Positions 1 to 5,821 of a stretch of DNA of 7,550 nt are shown one piece after another. A model generated the notes under the pieces. That model saw only the letters and a list, made by a program, of their open reading frames with translations, did no database searches and was not told the origin of the DNA. Source of the DNA: Pseudomonadota bacterium (GTDB lineage: Bacteria; Pseudomonadota; Alphaproteobacteria; Rhizobiales; Rhizobiaceae); the NCBI GenBank assembly GCA_023419995.1, contig JAEZXF010000027.1, positions 1 to 7,550 of the forward strand. The letters run 5' to 3'. How positions within the stretch are numbered: the first letter of the stretch is position 1; every line of letters starts with the position of its first letter. The position numbers and the translations under genes are program-made.

Positions 1-34
1 GCAGGAGCTCGGCGCCCTCGGGATCGAGCTTTCA
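1..34 (-). other. In-frame TGA in the IOR-family gene, with continuing family-like reading frame
   Basis: On the minus strand the frame reads ...ERPRIT-stop-KLDPEGAELL and reaches the window edge without another stop. From memory, full-length relatives read roughly RPR(V/I)xGKxDxxG at this point, so the stop stands exactly where a conserved glycine is expected. GGA to TGA is a one-base change. TGA is an ordinary terminator for other genes in this window (2404, 3601, 5785), so recoding is unlikely. Either a point nonsense mutation makes the gene a pseudogene, or the base is a sequencing error. Confidence 0.75.
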
Positions 35-1147
35 GGTGATGCGGGGGCGCTCAGCCTCGTGAAACAGGATGCGCGCGCTCTGCTCCTCGAGAAACGCGCG
101 CTTCTCCTCGACGAAGAACAGCTCCTCGCAGCCGAACGCGAAATCCTTCAGCCCCTCGGGCTCCATCGGCCAGACGAGCCCTACCTTGCGGACCGCGATC
201 CCCAGCGCCCCGGCCCGCGCCTCGTCGATGCCGAGCAGGGCGAGCGCCTCGCAGAGATCGCCCCACGCCTTGCCCGCGGTGACGATGCCGAGCCGCGCGC
301 CGCGCCGGCCCAGGACGCGCCGGTCGAGCTGGTTGACCCGGGCGTAGTCGTGCACGCGCGGCAGCCTGTCGCGGATGACCACGGTTTCGTCGCGCTGCGG
401 CGCATAGTCCGGCCGGGGGCGGATCGCCCCGTCGTCGAGGCTCGGATTCGGTCTGACGATGGCGAGGTCGAGCTCCCGCGCGTCGACGGTGGTCGTCGTC
501 TCGACGGTCTCGTTGACGGTCTTCAGCCCGACCCACAGCCCGCTGTAGCGGGAGAGCTCCCAGCCGTGCAGGCTGTAGTCGAGGATCTCCTGCACGTTCG
601 AGGGATAGAGCACCGGGATGAGGTTCGCCGCCAGCGCCTGCTCGCTCTGGTGGGCGACGGTGGAGGACTTGCCGGGGTGGTCGTCGCCGAACACCAGCAG
701 CACGCCGCCATGCGCCGTGGTGCCGGCATAGTTGGCGTGCTTGAAGACGTCGCCGGACCGGTCGACGCCGGGACCCTTGCCGTACCAGAGGCCGAAGACG
801 CCGTCGACCTTGGCGCCGGGGTAGTTGGCGAGCTGCTGCGTGCCCCAGACGGAGGTGGCGGCAAGGTCCTCGTTGACGCCCGGCTGGAAGCGCACGGAAG
901 CCGCGGTCAGCAGATCGCGGTTGCGCCACAGCTCGCTGTCGAAGCCGCCGAGCGGCGAGCCGCGATAACCGGAAACGAAGCCCGCCGTGTTCAGCCCGGC
1001 CCGGCGGTCGCGCTCGCGCTGCATCAGCAGCGCGCGCACCAGCGCCTGCGTTCCGGAAAGCAGGATCGTGCCCTCGGTCTTGAGGTAGCGATCCTCGAGC
1101 ATCACCTCGATGGGCGTGAACCTGCCGGGGTGCGCGATCTCATTCAC
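32..1147 (-). CDS. Indolepyruvate ferredoxin oxidoreductase (IOR) family protein, N-terminal third, cut short by an in-frame stop
   Basis: Proteins of this family convert 2-oxo acids such as arylpyruvates to acyl-CoA plus CO2 using thiamine diphosphate and iron-sulfur clusters; the fused alpha+beta form is usually about 1,150 residues. The open frame here gives 371 residues covering only the N-terminal pyrimidine-binding region: GTILLSGTQALVRALL (26-41), VSGYRGSPLGG (58-68), FQPGVNEDLAATSVWGTQQ (87-105) and LVFGDDHPGKSSTVAHQSEQ (151-170). The C-terminal EEKRAFLEEQ (347-356) matches the 'VEEKR' segment that lies mid-protein in full-length relatives. The frame ends at TGA (32-34), but the same frame continues with family-like sequence to the window edge. 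GTG at 1147 is chosen as start because GGGAG lies 7 nt upstream and the next gene's stop (1161) is 13 nt away; an ATG at 1210 would overlap that gene and add only an Arg/Ala/Ser-rich stretch. It is the last gene of the leftward operon. As read, the product lacks the cofactor diphosphate-binding and gamma-type domains and should be inactive. The family call is strong; the state of the gene (mutation or base-call error) is unresolved. Confidence 0.85.
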   Translation of the reverse strand: MNEIAHPGRFTPIEVMLEDRYLKTEGTILLSGTQALVRALLMQRERDRRAGLNTAGFVSGYRGSPLGGFDSELWRNRDLLTAASVRFQPGVNEDLAATSVWGTQQLANYPGAKVDGVFGLWYGKGPGVDRSGDVFKHANYAGTTAHGGVLLVFGDDHPGKSSTVAHQSEQALAANLIPVLYPSNVQEILDYSLHGWELSRYSGLWVGLKTVNETVETTTTVDARELDLAIVRPNPSLDDGAIRPRPDYAPQRDETVVIRDRLPRVHDYARVNQLDRRVLGRRGARLGIVTAGKAWGDLCEALALLGIDEARAGALGIAVRKVGLVWPMEPEGLKDFAFGCEELFFVEEKRAFLEEQSARILFHEAERPRIT

Positions 1148-1160
1148 GGCGTTTCTCCCG

Positions 1161-2363
1161 CTAGCCCGCGACCTTGCCCGACGTGCAGCGGACGACCTTC
1201 TCCGCGGCAAGCCGGTCGATCTCGACGGACGAGAAGCCGACCCCCTCGAGGATCGCCCGGGTATCGGCGCCGGGCGTCTCGGCGAAGTGGCGGACGGCGG
1301 GGAGCGCGCCGTCGTAGCTGATCGGATGGTTCAGCACGGTGAACGCCTTGCCGGTCGAGATCGGTATCGAGCCGACGGAGCCGTTATGGGAGACCTGCGG
1401 ATCGGAGAGCAGGTCGTCATAGGTCTGGACGCGGGCGTACCACATCTGGAGCGGTGCCAGCGCGCGGTCGAGGCGGCCGTAGGTCCAGTCGGCCAGGACG
1501 ACGCCCAGGCGCTCCATGATCGCGTCGCGGTTGGCCATCCTGTCGGCGGAAAGCCCGATCAGCTCGGCGTCGCCGATCGCGTGGGCGAAGCCGTCGACCC
1601 CGCCGCCGAGGCTGAGGACGGCATGGCAGTCCGCCAGCCGGAACACGCCGTAGGGCGCGGGCAGGAACCACGACGCGAGCCGGCCGTCGCGGCGGATCCA
1701 GTCCTGACCGAGCTTGCCGGAGAAATATCCCGACATCGCCTCGCCCTGCAGGTCGAGGCCGGCGCTCAGGAGATTGGATTCGATCCGCGTCCCCTCGCCG
1801 GTCGTGAGCTTGCGGATATAGGCGGCGCAGATCGCCATCGCCATCAGCGCCGCGCCGTGCACGTCGACCACCGGCACGCCGGGCACGGCGGGCACGGTCT
1901 CCATGTCGCCGGTGACGGAGATGAGGCCGCAGCGCGCCTGCACCAGAAGGTCCTGCCCCGGCTCGTCCTTCATCGGCCCGCTGCCGCCCCAGCCCGAGGC
2001 GGAGGCGTAGATGATGTCGGGGCGGATCGCCTTCACCGCCTCGTAGCCGAAGCCGAGCCGGTCGAGCACGCCGCCGCGGTAGTTCTCGAGCACGACATCG
2101 GCGCCCTCGATCAGCCGCGCCACGACCTCGCGGGCGCCGGGGGCCTTCAGGTCGACCGCGACCGAGCGGACGTTGCGGTTGACGGCGGCGAACGTCGCGC
2201 TGATCCCGTCGACGAACACGTTGGCCGGCCCGTAGCTGCGCTCGAAGGCGCCGCCGAGCGGCTCGATCTTGACGACCTCGGCGCCCATGTCAGCCAGATA
2301 CTGGCCGGCGGCGGGGCCCTGCACGAAATGGGTGAAGCTGACGACCTTCATCTGACCGAGCAT
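1161..2363 (-). CDS. CaiB/BaiF (family III) CoA-transferase
   Basis: Family III CoA-transferases move CoA between carboxylic acids (formyl-CoA/oxalate, carnitine/crotonobetaine, succinyl-CoA/aromatic acids); the fold also includes alpha-methylacyl-CoA racemase. The 400-residue length is typical. Visible marks are the N-terminal block KVVSFTHFVQGPAAGQYLADMGAEV (residues 6-30, key GPxAGQxLADxGAEVVKIE), the NRNVRSVAVDLK segment (62-73), VVLENYRGGVLDRLG (90-104), SASGWGGSGP (121-130) and GQDLLVQARCGLISVTG (136-152). The catalytic aspartate that forms the aspartyl-CoA mixed anhydride is most likely Asp167 in PVVDVHGAALMAM, at nearly the same position as Asp169 of formyl-CoA transferase. The ATG at 2363 has GAGGA 4 nt upstream; a second ATG four codons later is possible. 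It lies 40 bp after the acyl-CoA dehydrogenase gene and 13 bp before the IOR gene. The donor and acceptor acids cannot be read from the sequence. Confidence 0.93.
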   Translation of the reverse strand: MLGQMKVVSFTHFVQGPAAGQYLADMGAEVVKIEPLGGAFERSYGPANVFVDGISATFAAVNRNVRSVAVDLKAPGAREVVARLIEGADVVLENYRGGVLDRLGFGYEAVKAIRPDIIYASASGWGGSGPMKDEPGQDLLVQARCGLISVTGDMETVPAVPGVPVVDVHGAALMAMAICAAYIRKLTTGEGTRIESNLLSAGLDLQGEAMSGYFSGKLGQDWIRRDGRLASWFLPAPYGVFRLADCHAVLSLGGGVDGFAHAIGDAELIGLSADRMANRDAIMERLGVVLADWTYGRLDRALAPLQMWYARVQTYDDLLSDPQVSHNGSVGSIPISTGKAFTVLNHPISYDGALPAVRHFAETPGADTRAILEGVGFSSVEIDRLAAEKVVRCTSGKVAG

Positions 2364-2403
2364 GATGTCCTCGACTGGCTGGAGTTCGATCGTCCGGCGC
2401 GGT

Positions 2404-3567
2404 TCAGATGACCGTGCGGCCGGACTTGAGCATCGAACGGGCGATGACCATGCGGTGGATGTCGGAGGCGCCGTCGAAGATGCGGTAGACGCGGGCGTCG
2501 CGATAGAGCTGCTCGATGTTCAGCTCCTTGCAGTAGCCCATGCCGCCGAAGATCTGCACCGTCTTGTCGGCCACCCGGCCCAACATCTCGGAGGCGAAGT
2601 ACTTCACCATCGAGACCTTGTCGCGCGGGTCCATGCCCTGGTCGATCTCCCAGGCGGCGTTGAGCACCATCATGCGGGCGGCGAAAAGCTCGGTCTGCAT
2701 GTCGGCCAGCATCGCCTGCACCATCTGGAACTCGCCGATCGGCTGGCCGAACTGCTTGCGCTGGCGGGCATAGTCGATGCTCGCGCCGAGCAGCTTGCGC
2801 GCCATGCCGACGGAACGGCCGCCGACCATGCCGAGCCGCACCCGGTTGATCGTGGACAGCGCCTGGAACAGCCCCGTCCCTTCCTCGCCGAGCATCTGCG
2901 ACTTCGGCAGGCGCACGTCCTCGAAGAAGAGCTCGCAGTGGTTGGTGGCGCGCAGGCCCATCATGTACTGCACCCGCCCGATCGTGAAGCCGGGGGTGTC
3001 GCGATCCACGAGGAAGGCGCTGATCCCGCGCGCACCCTTGGAGGGATCGGTGACCGCGGTGACGATGAAGGCATCCGCGACGTCGGCGTCCGAGATGAAA
3101 TGCTTGCTGCCGTTGAGGACGAAATCGTCGCCGTCGCGGCGGGCCTGGGTGCGGATTCCGGCGGCATCGGAGCCGGCGCCCGGCTCGGTCATGCCGAGCG
3201 CCACGTTGATCTCGCCCGAAACGGCGCGGTCGAGGTACTTCTGGCGCTGGTCGCCGACGCAGTTGAGGAGCGACATCGGGATCGCCCCGAAGGCCCGGCG
3301 CACCAGCGCATCCTTGGTGAAGCCGAACTCCTCCTCGCACAGGCACATGTCGACGGCGCTCAAGCCGCCGCCGCCGACCTCCTCGGGCATGCCGAGGGCG
3401 AAGAGGCCGAGCTCCCTCGCCTTGCCGCGCAGCTCCCTCGCGACCTCGGGGCGCACGTACTGCACTTCCTCGACCTCGGCCTCGTGGGGGGCGAGCTCCT
3501 GCGCGATGAACTTGCGCAGCATGTCCAGCAGCATCTGGGTTTCGGGGGAGAGGGAAAAGTCGATCAC
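2404..3567 (-). CDS. Acyl-CoA dehydrogenase with Asp at the canonical catalytic Glu position
   Basis: This is an FAD-dependent enzyme that makes a 2,3-enoyl-CoA and passes electrons to electron-transfer flavoprotein; it should be cytosolic. At 387 residues it has normal length and all three domains: N-terminal helices (about 1-120), the beta domain with signature LGMTEPGAGSD (124-134) and the loop LNGSKHFISDADVADAF (151-167), then the C-terminal helical domain with YARQRKQFGQPIGEFQ (266-281) and QIFGGMGYCKELNIEQLYRD (338-357). The motif usually reading YEGTSEIQR is here RIFDGASDIHR (362-372), so Asp365 takes the place of the catalytic Glu376 of medium-chain acyl-CoA dehydrogenase. The alternate base position on helix G, used by isovaleryl-CoA dehydrogenase, appears to be Val243. 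Asp at this site is found in ACAD10/11-like enzymes, so activity is plausible. The start is GTG (3567), with AGGAG 6 nt upstream. It is the second gene of the leftward operon, 33 bp after the enoyl-CoA hydratase. The acyl substrate is unknown. Confidence 0.95.
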   Translation of the reverse strand: MIDFSLSPETQMLLDMLRKFIAQELAPHEAEVEEVQYVRPEVARELRGKARELGLFALGMPEEVGGGGLSAVDMCLCEEEFGFTKDALVRRAFGAIPMSLLNCVGDQRQKYLDRAVSGEINVALGMTEPGAGSDAAGIRTQARRDGDDFVLNGSKHFISDADVADAFIVTAVTDPSKGARGISAFLVDRDTPGFTIGRVQYMMGLRATNHCELFFEDVRLPKSQMLGEEGTGLFQALSTINRVRLGMVGGRSVGMARKLLGASIDYARQRKQFGQPIGEFQMVQAMLADMQTELFAARMMVLNAAWEIDQGMDPRDKVSMVKYFASEMLGRVADKTVQIFGGMGYCKELNIEQLYRDARVYRIFDGASDIHRMVIARSMLKSGRTVI

Positions 3568-3600
3568 GGTTGTCTCCTGGGGGATGTATGGCGCGGGGTC

Positions 3601-4413
3601 TCAGCGGGCGCCGAAATCGGCGACGGCGAGCACGTCCGTGAAGCGGGCGGGACGCTTCTCGACGAAGGCGGCGACGCCCTCGTTGAAGTCGCGCGTCCGG
3701 GAAAGGGTCTCGCTCAGCGCAAGCGAACGGGCGATCGCCTCGCTCTCGGGCAGGTCGAAGGCGTTCTCCAGCGCCGTCTTGCAGGCATAGACCGCCTGCG
3801 CGGGCGCCTCGGCGAGCCGTTCGGCGATGCCGAGCGCCACCGCCTTCGCCTCGCCGGCGGGCGCGATGCGGTTGATGAGCCCCCAGGCGAGCGCCGTCTC
3901 GGCCGAGATCATGTCGCCGAGGAGCATCAGCTCCTTGGCGCGCCCCATGCCGATCCGGCGCGTCACCCGCACCGTGCCGCCGCTGCCGGGAAAGCCGCCG
4001 AGCTTGATCTCGGGCAGTCCCATCCTCGCATTCTCCGAGGCCACCAGCATGTCGCAGCCGGAGGCGAGCTCAAGCCCGCCGCCGAGCGCGATTCCCTCGA
4101 TGGCGCCGACGGTCGGCTTGGGGAAATGCGCCAGCATGCCGTAGACCTCGTTCTCCGGCCCGAGCTTCGTGCGCACGATGGCACGGTCGGCACAGAGCTG
4201 CGGGAACTCGCGAATCTCCGAGCCCGCGCAGAAGGCGCGCTCGCCCTCGCCCGTCAGCACCAGCGCCCCGACCTCCTGGTCGGCCGCCAGCGCGGTCAGC
4301 GCGGCACCGAGGTCGCGGGTCATGTCGAGGGTGACGGTGTTCATCTTGCCATGGGAAAGCACCACGACGGCCACGCGGCCATGGCGTTCCACCCGGATCC
4401 TGGATTCCGACAT
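3601..4413 (-). CDS. Enoyl-CoA hydratase/isomerase family protein (crotonase fold)
   Basis: Crotonase-fold enzymes hydrate 2-enoyl-CoA or isomerise, cleave or dehalogenate CoA thioesters. The 270-residue protein shows the oxyanion-hole segments RAFCAGSEIREF (59-70) and IEGIALGGGLELASGCDML (105-123), followed by MGLPEIKLGGFPGSGGTVR (131-149). Both glutamates of the classical hydratase are present: Glu115 in GGGLEL corresponds to Glu144 of rat mitochondrial hydratase, and Glu135 in LPEI to Glu164. True hydratase activity is therefore plausible, not only isomerase activity. The C-terminal trimerisation region includes SRTRDFNEGVAAFVEKR, a usual ending. The ATG at 4413 has GGGAGG 5 nt upstream. 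It is the first gene of the leftward operon, directly downstream of the divergent control region, and would act on the enoyl-CoA made by the neighbouring dehydrogenase. Confidence 0.94.
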   Translation of the reverse strand: MSESRIRVERHGRVAVVVLSHGKMNTVTLDMTRDLGAALTALAADQEVGALVLTGEGERAFCAGSEIREFPQLCADRAIVRTKLGPENEVYGMLAHFPKPTVGAIEGIALGGGLELASGCDMLVASENARMGLPEIKLGGFPGSGGTVRVTRRIGMGRAKELMLLGDMISAETALAWGLINRIAPAGEAKAVALGIAERLAEAPAQAVYACKTALENAFDLPESEAIARSLALSETLSRTRDFNEGVAAFVEKRPARFTDVLAVADFGAR

Positions 4414-4441
4414 GCATACCTCCCTTGTCCCGACCTGCTTG

Positions 4442-4469
4442 ACTTATACTGACTTGCACGTCAATAAGT
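4442..4469. promoter_or_regulatory. Imperfect palindrome, candidate operator (TetR-type)
   Basis: Inner arms TGAC (4450-4453) and GTCA (4460-4463) are separated by 6 bp. Outer arms ACTTAT (4442-4447) and ATAAGT (4464-4469) are also inverted, off-centre by 1 bp because of two extra bases on the left. The site lies between the candidate plus-strand -35 and -10 and would block both divergent operons if bound. The TetR protein encoded at 5822 is the natural candidate ligand. That pairing is inference only. Confidence 0.45.
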
Positions 4470-4486
4470 TTTTTGAAACTCAAACT

Positions 4487-4511
4487 CGACCTGGAGGGAA
4501 ATCCAGCGTCG
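4487..4511 (+). other. Hairpin in the 5' leader of the DUF1330 operon
   Basis: CGACCTGGA (4487-4495) pairs with TCCAG (4502-4506) and GTCG (4508-4511), leaving one bulged C (4507) and a GGGAAA loop. This is a nine-pair stem 34 nt upstream of the DUF1330 start codon, so it would lie in the transcript leader. It could stabilise the mRNA or be a protein site. No riboswitch class is recognised. Confidence 0.35.
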
Positions 4512-4545
4512 GAAAGCAGGCTAATACCGCCATTCGGAGGACAGC

Positions 4546-4833
4546 ATGGCAGCAATCGTGGTCGCCAAGGTTCAGGTCACGGACCCGGAAAGGTACGAAT
4601 CGTACAAACCCCTGGCGAAAGCGGCGATCGAGGCGTTCGGTGGCCGCTATCTGGTGCGTGGCGCGGATCCCGTCGCGCTCGAGGGCGAGCCGGCGGCGGT
4701 CCGCTACGTCGTCGTCGAATTCGATTCGATCGAGACCGCCCAGCGTTTCTATGACTCGGAACTCTATCTCGCTGCCCGCGACGCACGCCGCGGCGCGGCG
4801 CAGGCCGAGATCGTTGCACTGACTGGTGTGTAA
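4546..4833 (+). CDS. DUF1330 domain-containing protein
   Basis: This small protein of 95 residues fits the DUF1330 family (about 95-100 residues, ferredoxin-like dimeric alpha-beta barrel fold) over its whole length. Visible family marks are IVVAKVQVTDPERYESYKPL (4-23, key V-T-D-P-x-x-Y-x-x-Y), FGGRYLVRGADPVALEG (31-47), RYVVVEFDSIETAQRFYDS (53-71) and YLAARDARRGAAQAEIVALTG (74-94, key Y-x-x-A-R-x-x-R). It has no signal peptide or membrane segment. Its reaction is unknown; relatives often sit beside CoA-dependent catabolic genes and may be small isomerases or lyases (inference). The ATG at 4546 has CGGAGG 5 nt upstream. It is the first gene of the rightward operon, and its TAA overlaps the ribosome-binding site of the next gene (TAAGGAGA), which suggests tight co-expression with the lyase. 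Confidence 0.9.
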   Translation: MAAIVVAKVQVTDPERYESYKPLAKAAIEAFGGRYLVRGADPVALEGEPAAVRYVVVEFDSIETAQRFYDSELYLAARDARRGAAQAEIVALTGV

Positions 4834-4842
4834 GGAGATTTC

Positions 4843-5787
4843 ATGCCCAAGATGCTCTACGATTGCAGCGGCGTCATCCCCGCCTGCCTGCTTCCGCTCC
4901 ACGACGACCTTTCGATCGACGAGGGCAGCTACCGCTCGCATCTGCGCGACGTGGCCGGCGTGCGCGGCGTCGCCGCGATCACCGTCAACGGCCATGCCTC
5001 GGAGGTCTCGTCCTGCACCTTCGAGGAGCAGAGCCGGCTTCTCGAAGTCGCGCTCGACGAGATCGGCGACCGCATGCCGCTCGTCAACGGGATCTACGCC
5101 GACAGCGGCCACGAGGCGGTGCGGATCGCCAGGATGGCCGACGCAAGCGGCGCCTCGGCGCTGCTGGTGTTCCCGCCGAACGTGTTCCTCCTCGGCCAGC
5201 GCCCGGAGATGGTGCTCGACCACTACAAGCGGATCTCCGACGCCACCGACCTGCCGCTCATCATCTTCCAGTTCCCGGTCAACCTGCCGGTTTCCCACAG
5301 CTTCGACGTGCTGCGCCGGCTGATCGAGGAGGTGCCGTCGATCCGCGCCATGAAGGACGGAATCGGCAGCCCGGTGCTGCACGAGATGCACGTGCGCGAG
5401 TTGCAGTCGGCCGAGCGCCCGTTCAACGTCCTGTCCACGCATTCGGCGTGGCTGCTGCCGTCGCTGGTGCTCGGCTGCAACGGGCTTCTGTCCGGTGCCG
5501 GCAGCACCATTGCGGATCTGCAGGTCAGGCTCTACGAGGCGGTGAAGGCCAACGATCTGGCCACGGCCCGGGACGTCGCGGCGCGCATCTATCCGCTGAC
5601 GCATGCCTTCTACCGTGAGCCGGGAGTTGATATGCATAACCGCATGAAGGAAGCACAGGTCATACTGGGCCGCCTGCCGAGTGCCGCCGTCCGCGCGCCG
5701 CTTCAGAAGCTCTCTACGGCGGAGATCGAGGGGATCCGGCAGGCGCTCGCCAAGGCAGGCGTCACTCGGGAGGGAACCCGAGCGTGA
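4843..5787 (+). CDS. Dihydrodipicolinate synthase/N-acetylneuraminate lyase family protein, not DapA
   Basis: This is a class I (Schiff-base) aldolase/lyase-fold protein of 314 residues, close to the family's usual length of about 300. The barrel strands and the Schiff-base lysine are clear: IRAMKDGIG (168-175) gives Lys171, equivalent to Lys161 of E. coli DapA, and GCNGLLSGAGSTIADL (211-226) is the usual late-barrel block. The other DapA active-site residues are changed. GTTGE is GHASE (50-54), the PYYN segment is PPNVF (111-115), and the YNVPSRTG segment is FQFPVNLP (142-149). By this alignment Thr44, Tyr107, Tyr133 and Arg138 of DapA are all replaced. It is therefore not a lysine-biosynthesis enzyme; a different aldol cleavage, hydration or dehydration is expected, probably on an intermediate of the neighbouring CoA pathway (inference). 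The start has AAGGAG 6 nt upstream, overlapping the previous stop. The gene ends within a hairpin just before tetR. Confidence 0.9.
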   Translation: MPKMLYDCSGVIPACLLPLHDDLSIDEGSYRSHLRDVAGVRGVAAITVNGHASEVSSCTFEEQSRLLEVALDEIGDRMPLVNGIYADSGHEAVRIARMADASGASALLVFPPNVFLLGQRPEMVLDHYKRISDATDLPLIIFQFPVNLPVSHSFDVLRRLIEEVPSIRAMKDGIGSPVLHEMHVRELQSAERPFNVLSTHSAWLLPSLVLGCNGLLSGAGSTIADLQVRLYEAVKANDLATARDVAARIYPLTHAFYREPGVDMHNRMKEAQVILGRLPSAAVRAPLQKLSTAEIEGIRQALAKAGVTREGTRA

Positions 5788-5788
5788 C
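5761..5788 (+). other. Stem-loop at the lyase/tetR junction
   Basis: CTCGGG (5765-5770) and CCCGAG (5777-5782) form a perfect 6-bp stem with an AGGGAA loop. GTCA (5761-5764) pairs with TGAC (5785-5788), leaving a bulged CG. The stem covers the lyase stop codon (TGA 5785-5787) and ends 33 nt before the tetR start. No T-run follows, so it is not a classical rho-independent terminator. It may protect the upstream mRNA or lower tetR expression (inference). Confidence 0.4.
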
Positions 5789-5821
5789 CTGGGGCGTGGG
5801 GAGAGAAGGACGGTGCCTGCG

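Larger units (their letters stand above)
4414..4545. promoter_or_regulatory. Divergent intergenic control region between the two operons
   Basis: This 132-bp gap is the only sizeable non-coding stretch and is clearly more AT-rich than the rest (T6 at 4469-4474, AAACTC in tandem at 4476-4487). Both operons start from it, each with a good ribosome-binding site at its end (GGGAGG before 4413 on the minus strand, CGGAGG before 4546 on the plus strand). A plus-strand promoter candidate is TTGACT (4439-4444) with AATAAG (4463-4468) at 18-bp spacing. On the minus strand TTGACG (4464-4459) resembles a -35, but no convincing -10 follows. Promoter positions are inference. Confidence 0.6.

Noticed and set aside
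32..34. TGA recoding (glycine in the Gracilibacteria code, or selenocysteine)
   Set aside because: The acyl-CoA dehydrogenase, hydratase and lyase genes in the window end normally at TGA, the base composition is unlike Gracilibacteria, and the expected residue is Gly rather than Cys or Sec.
1148..1210. N-terminal extension of the IOR gene to an ATG at 1210
   Set aside because: It adds 21 residues rich in Arg, Ala and Ser and overlaps the CoA-transferase 3' end, while GTG 1147 has a well-placed ribosome-binding site.
59..1321. 420-residue plus-strand open frame antisense to the IOR gene
   Set aside because: It has no family match and Arg/Asp/Ala-rich content, and is opposite a clear IOR-family protein.
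2362..4452. 696-residue plus-strand open frame antisense to three genes
   Set aside because: It is rich in His, Asp, Ala and Arg with no recognisable domain, and is fully explained as a high-GC shadow of the CoA-transferase edge, acyl-CoA dehydrogenase and hydratase genes, whose motifs are clear.
4843..5787. Calling the DHDPS-fold gene dapA
   Set aside because: The DapA relay residues and substrate arginine are replaced, and the context is catabolic rather than lysine biosynthesis.
5681..5821. N-terminal extension of the TetR gene
   Set aside because: It would overlap the lyase 3' end by over 100 bp and adds only Arg/Ser-rich sequence before a canonical TetR N-terminus.
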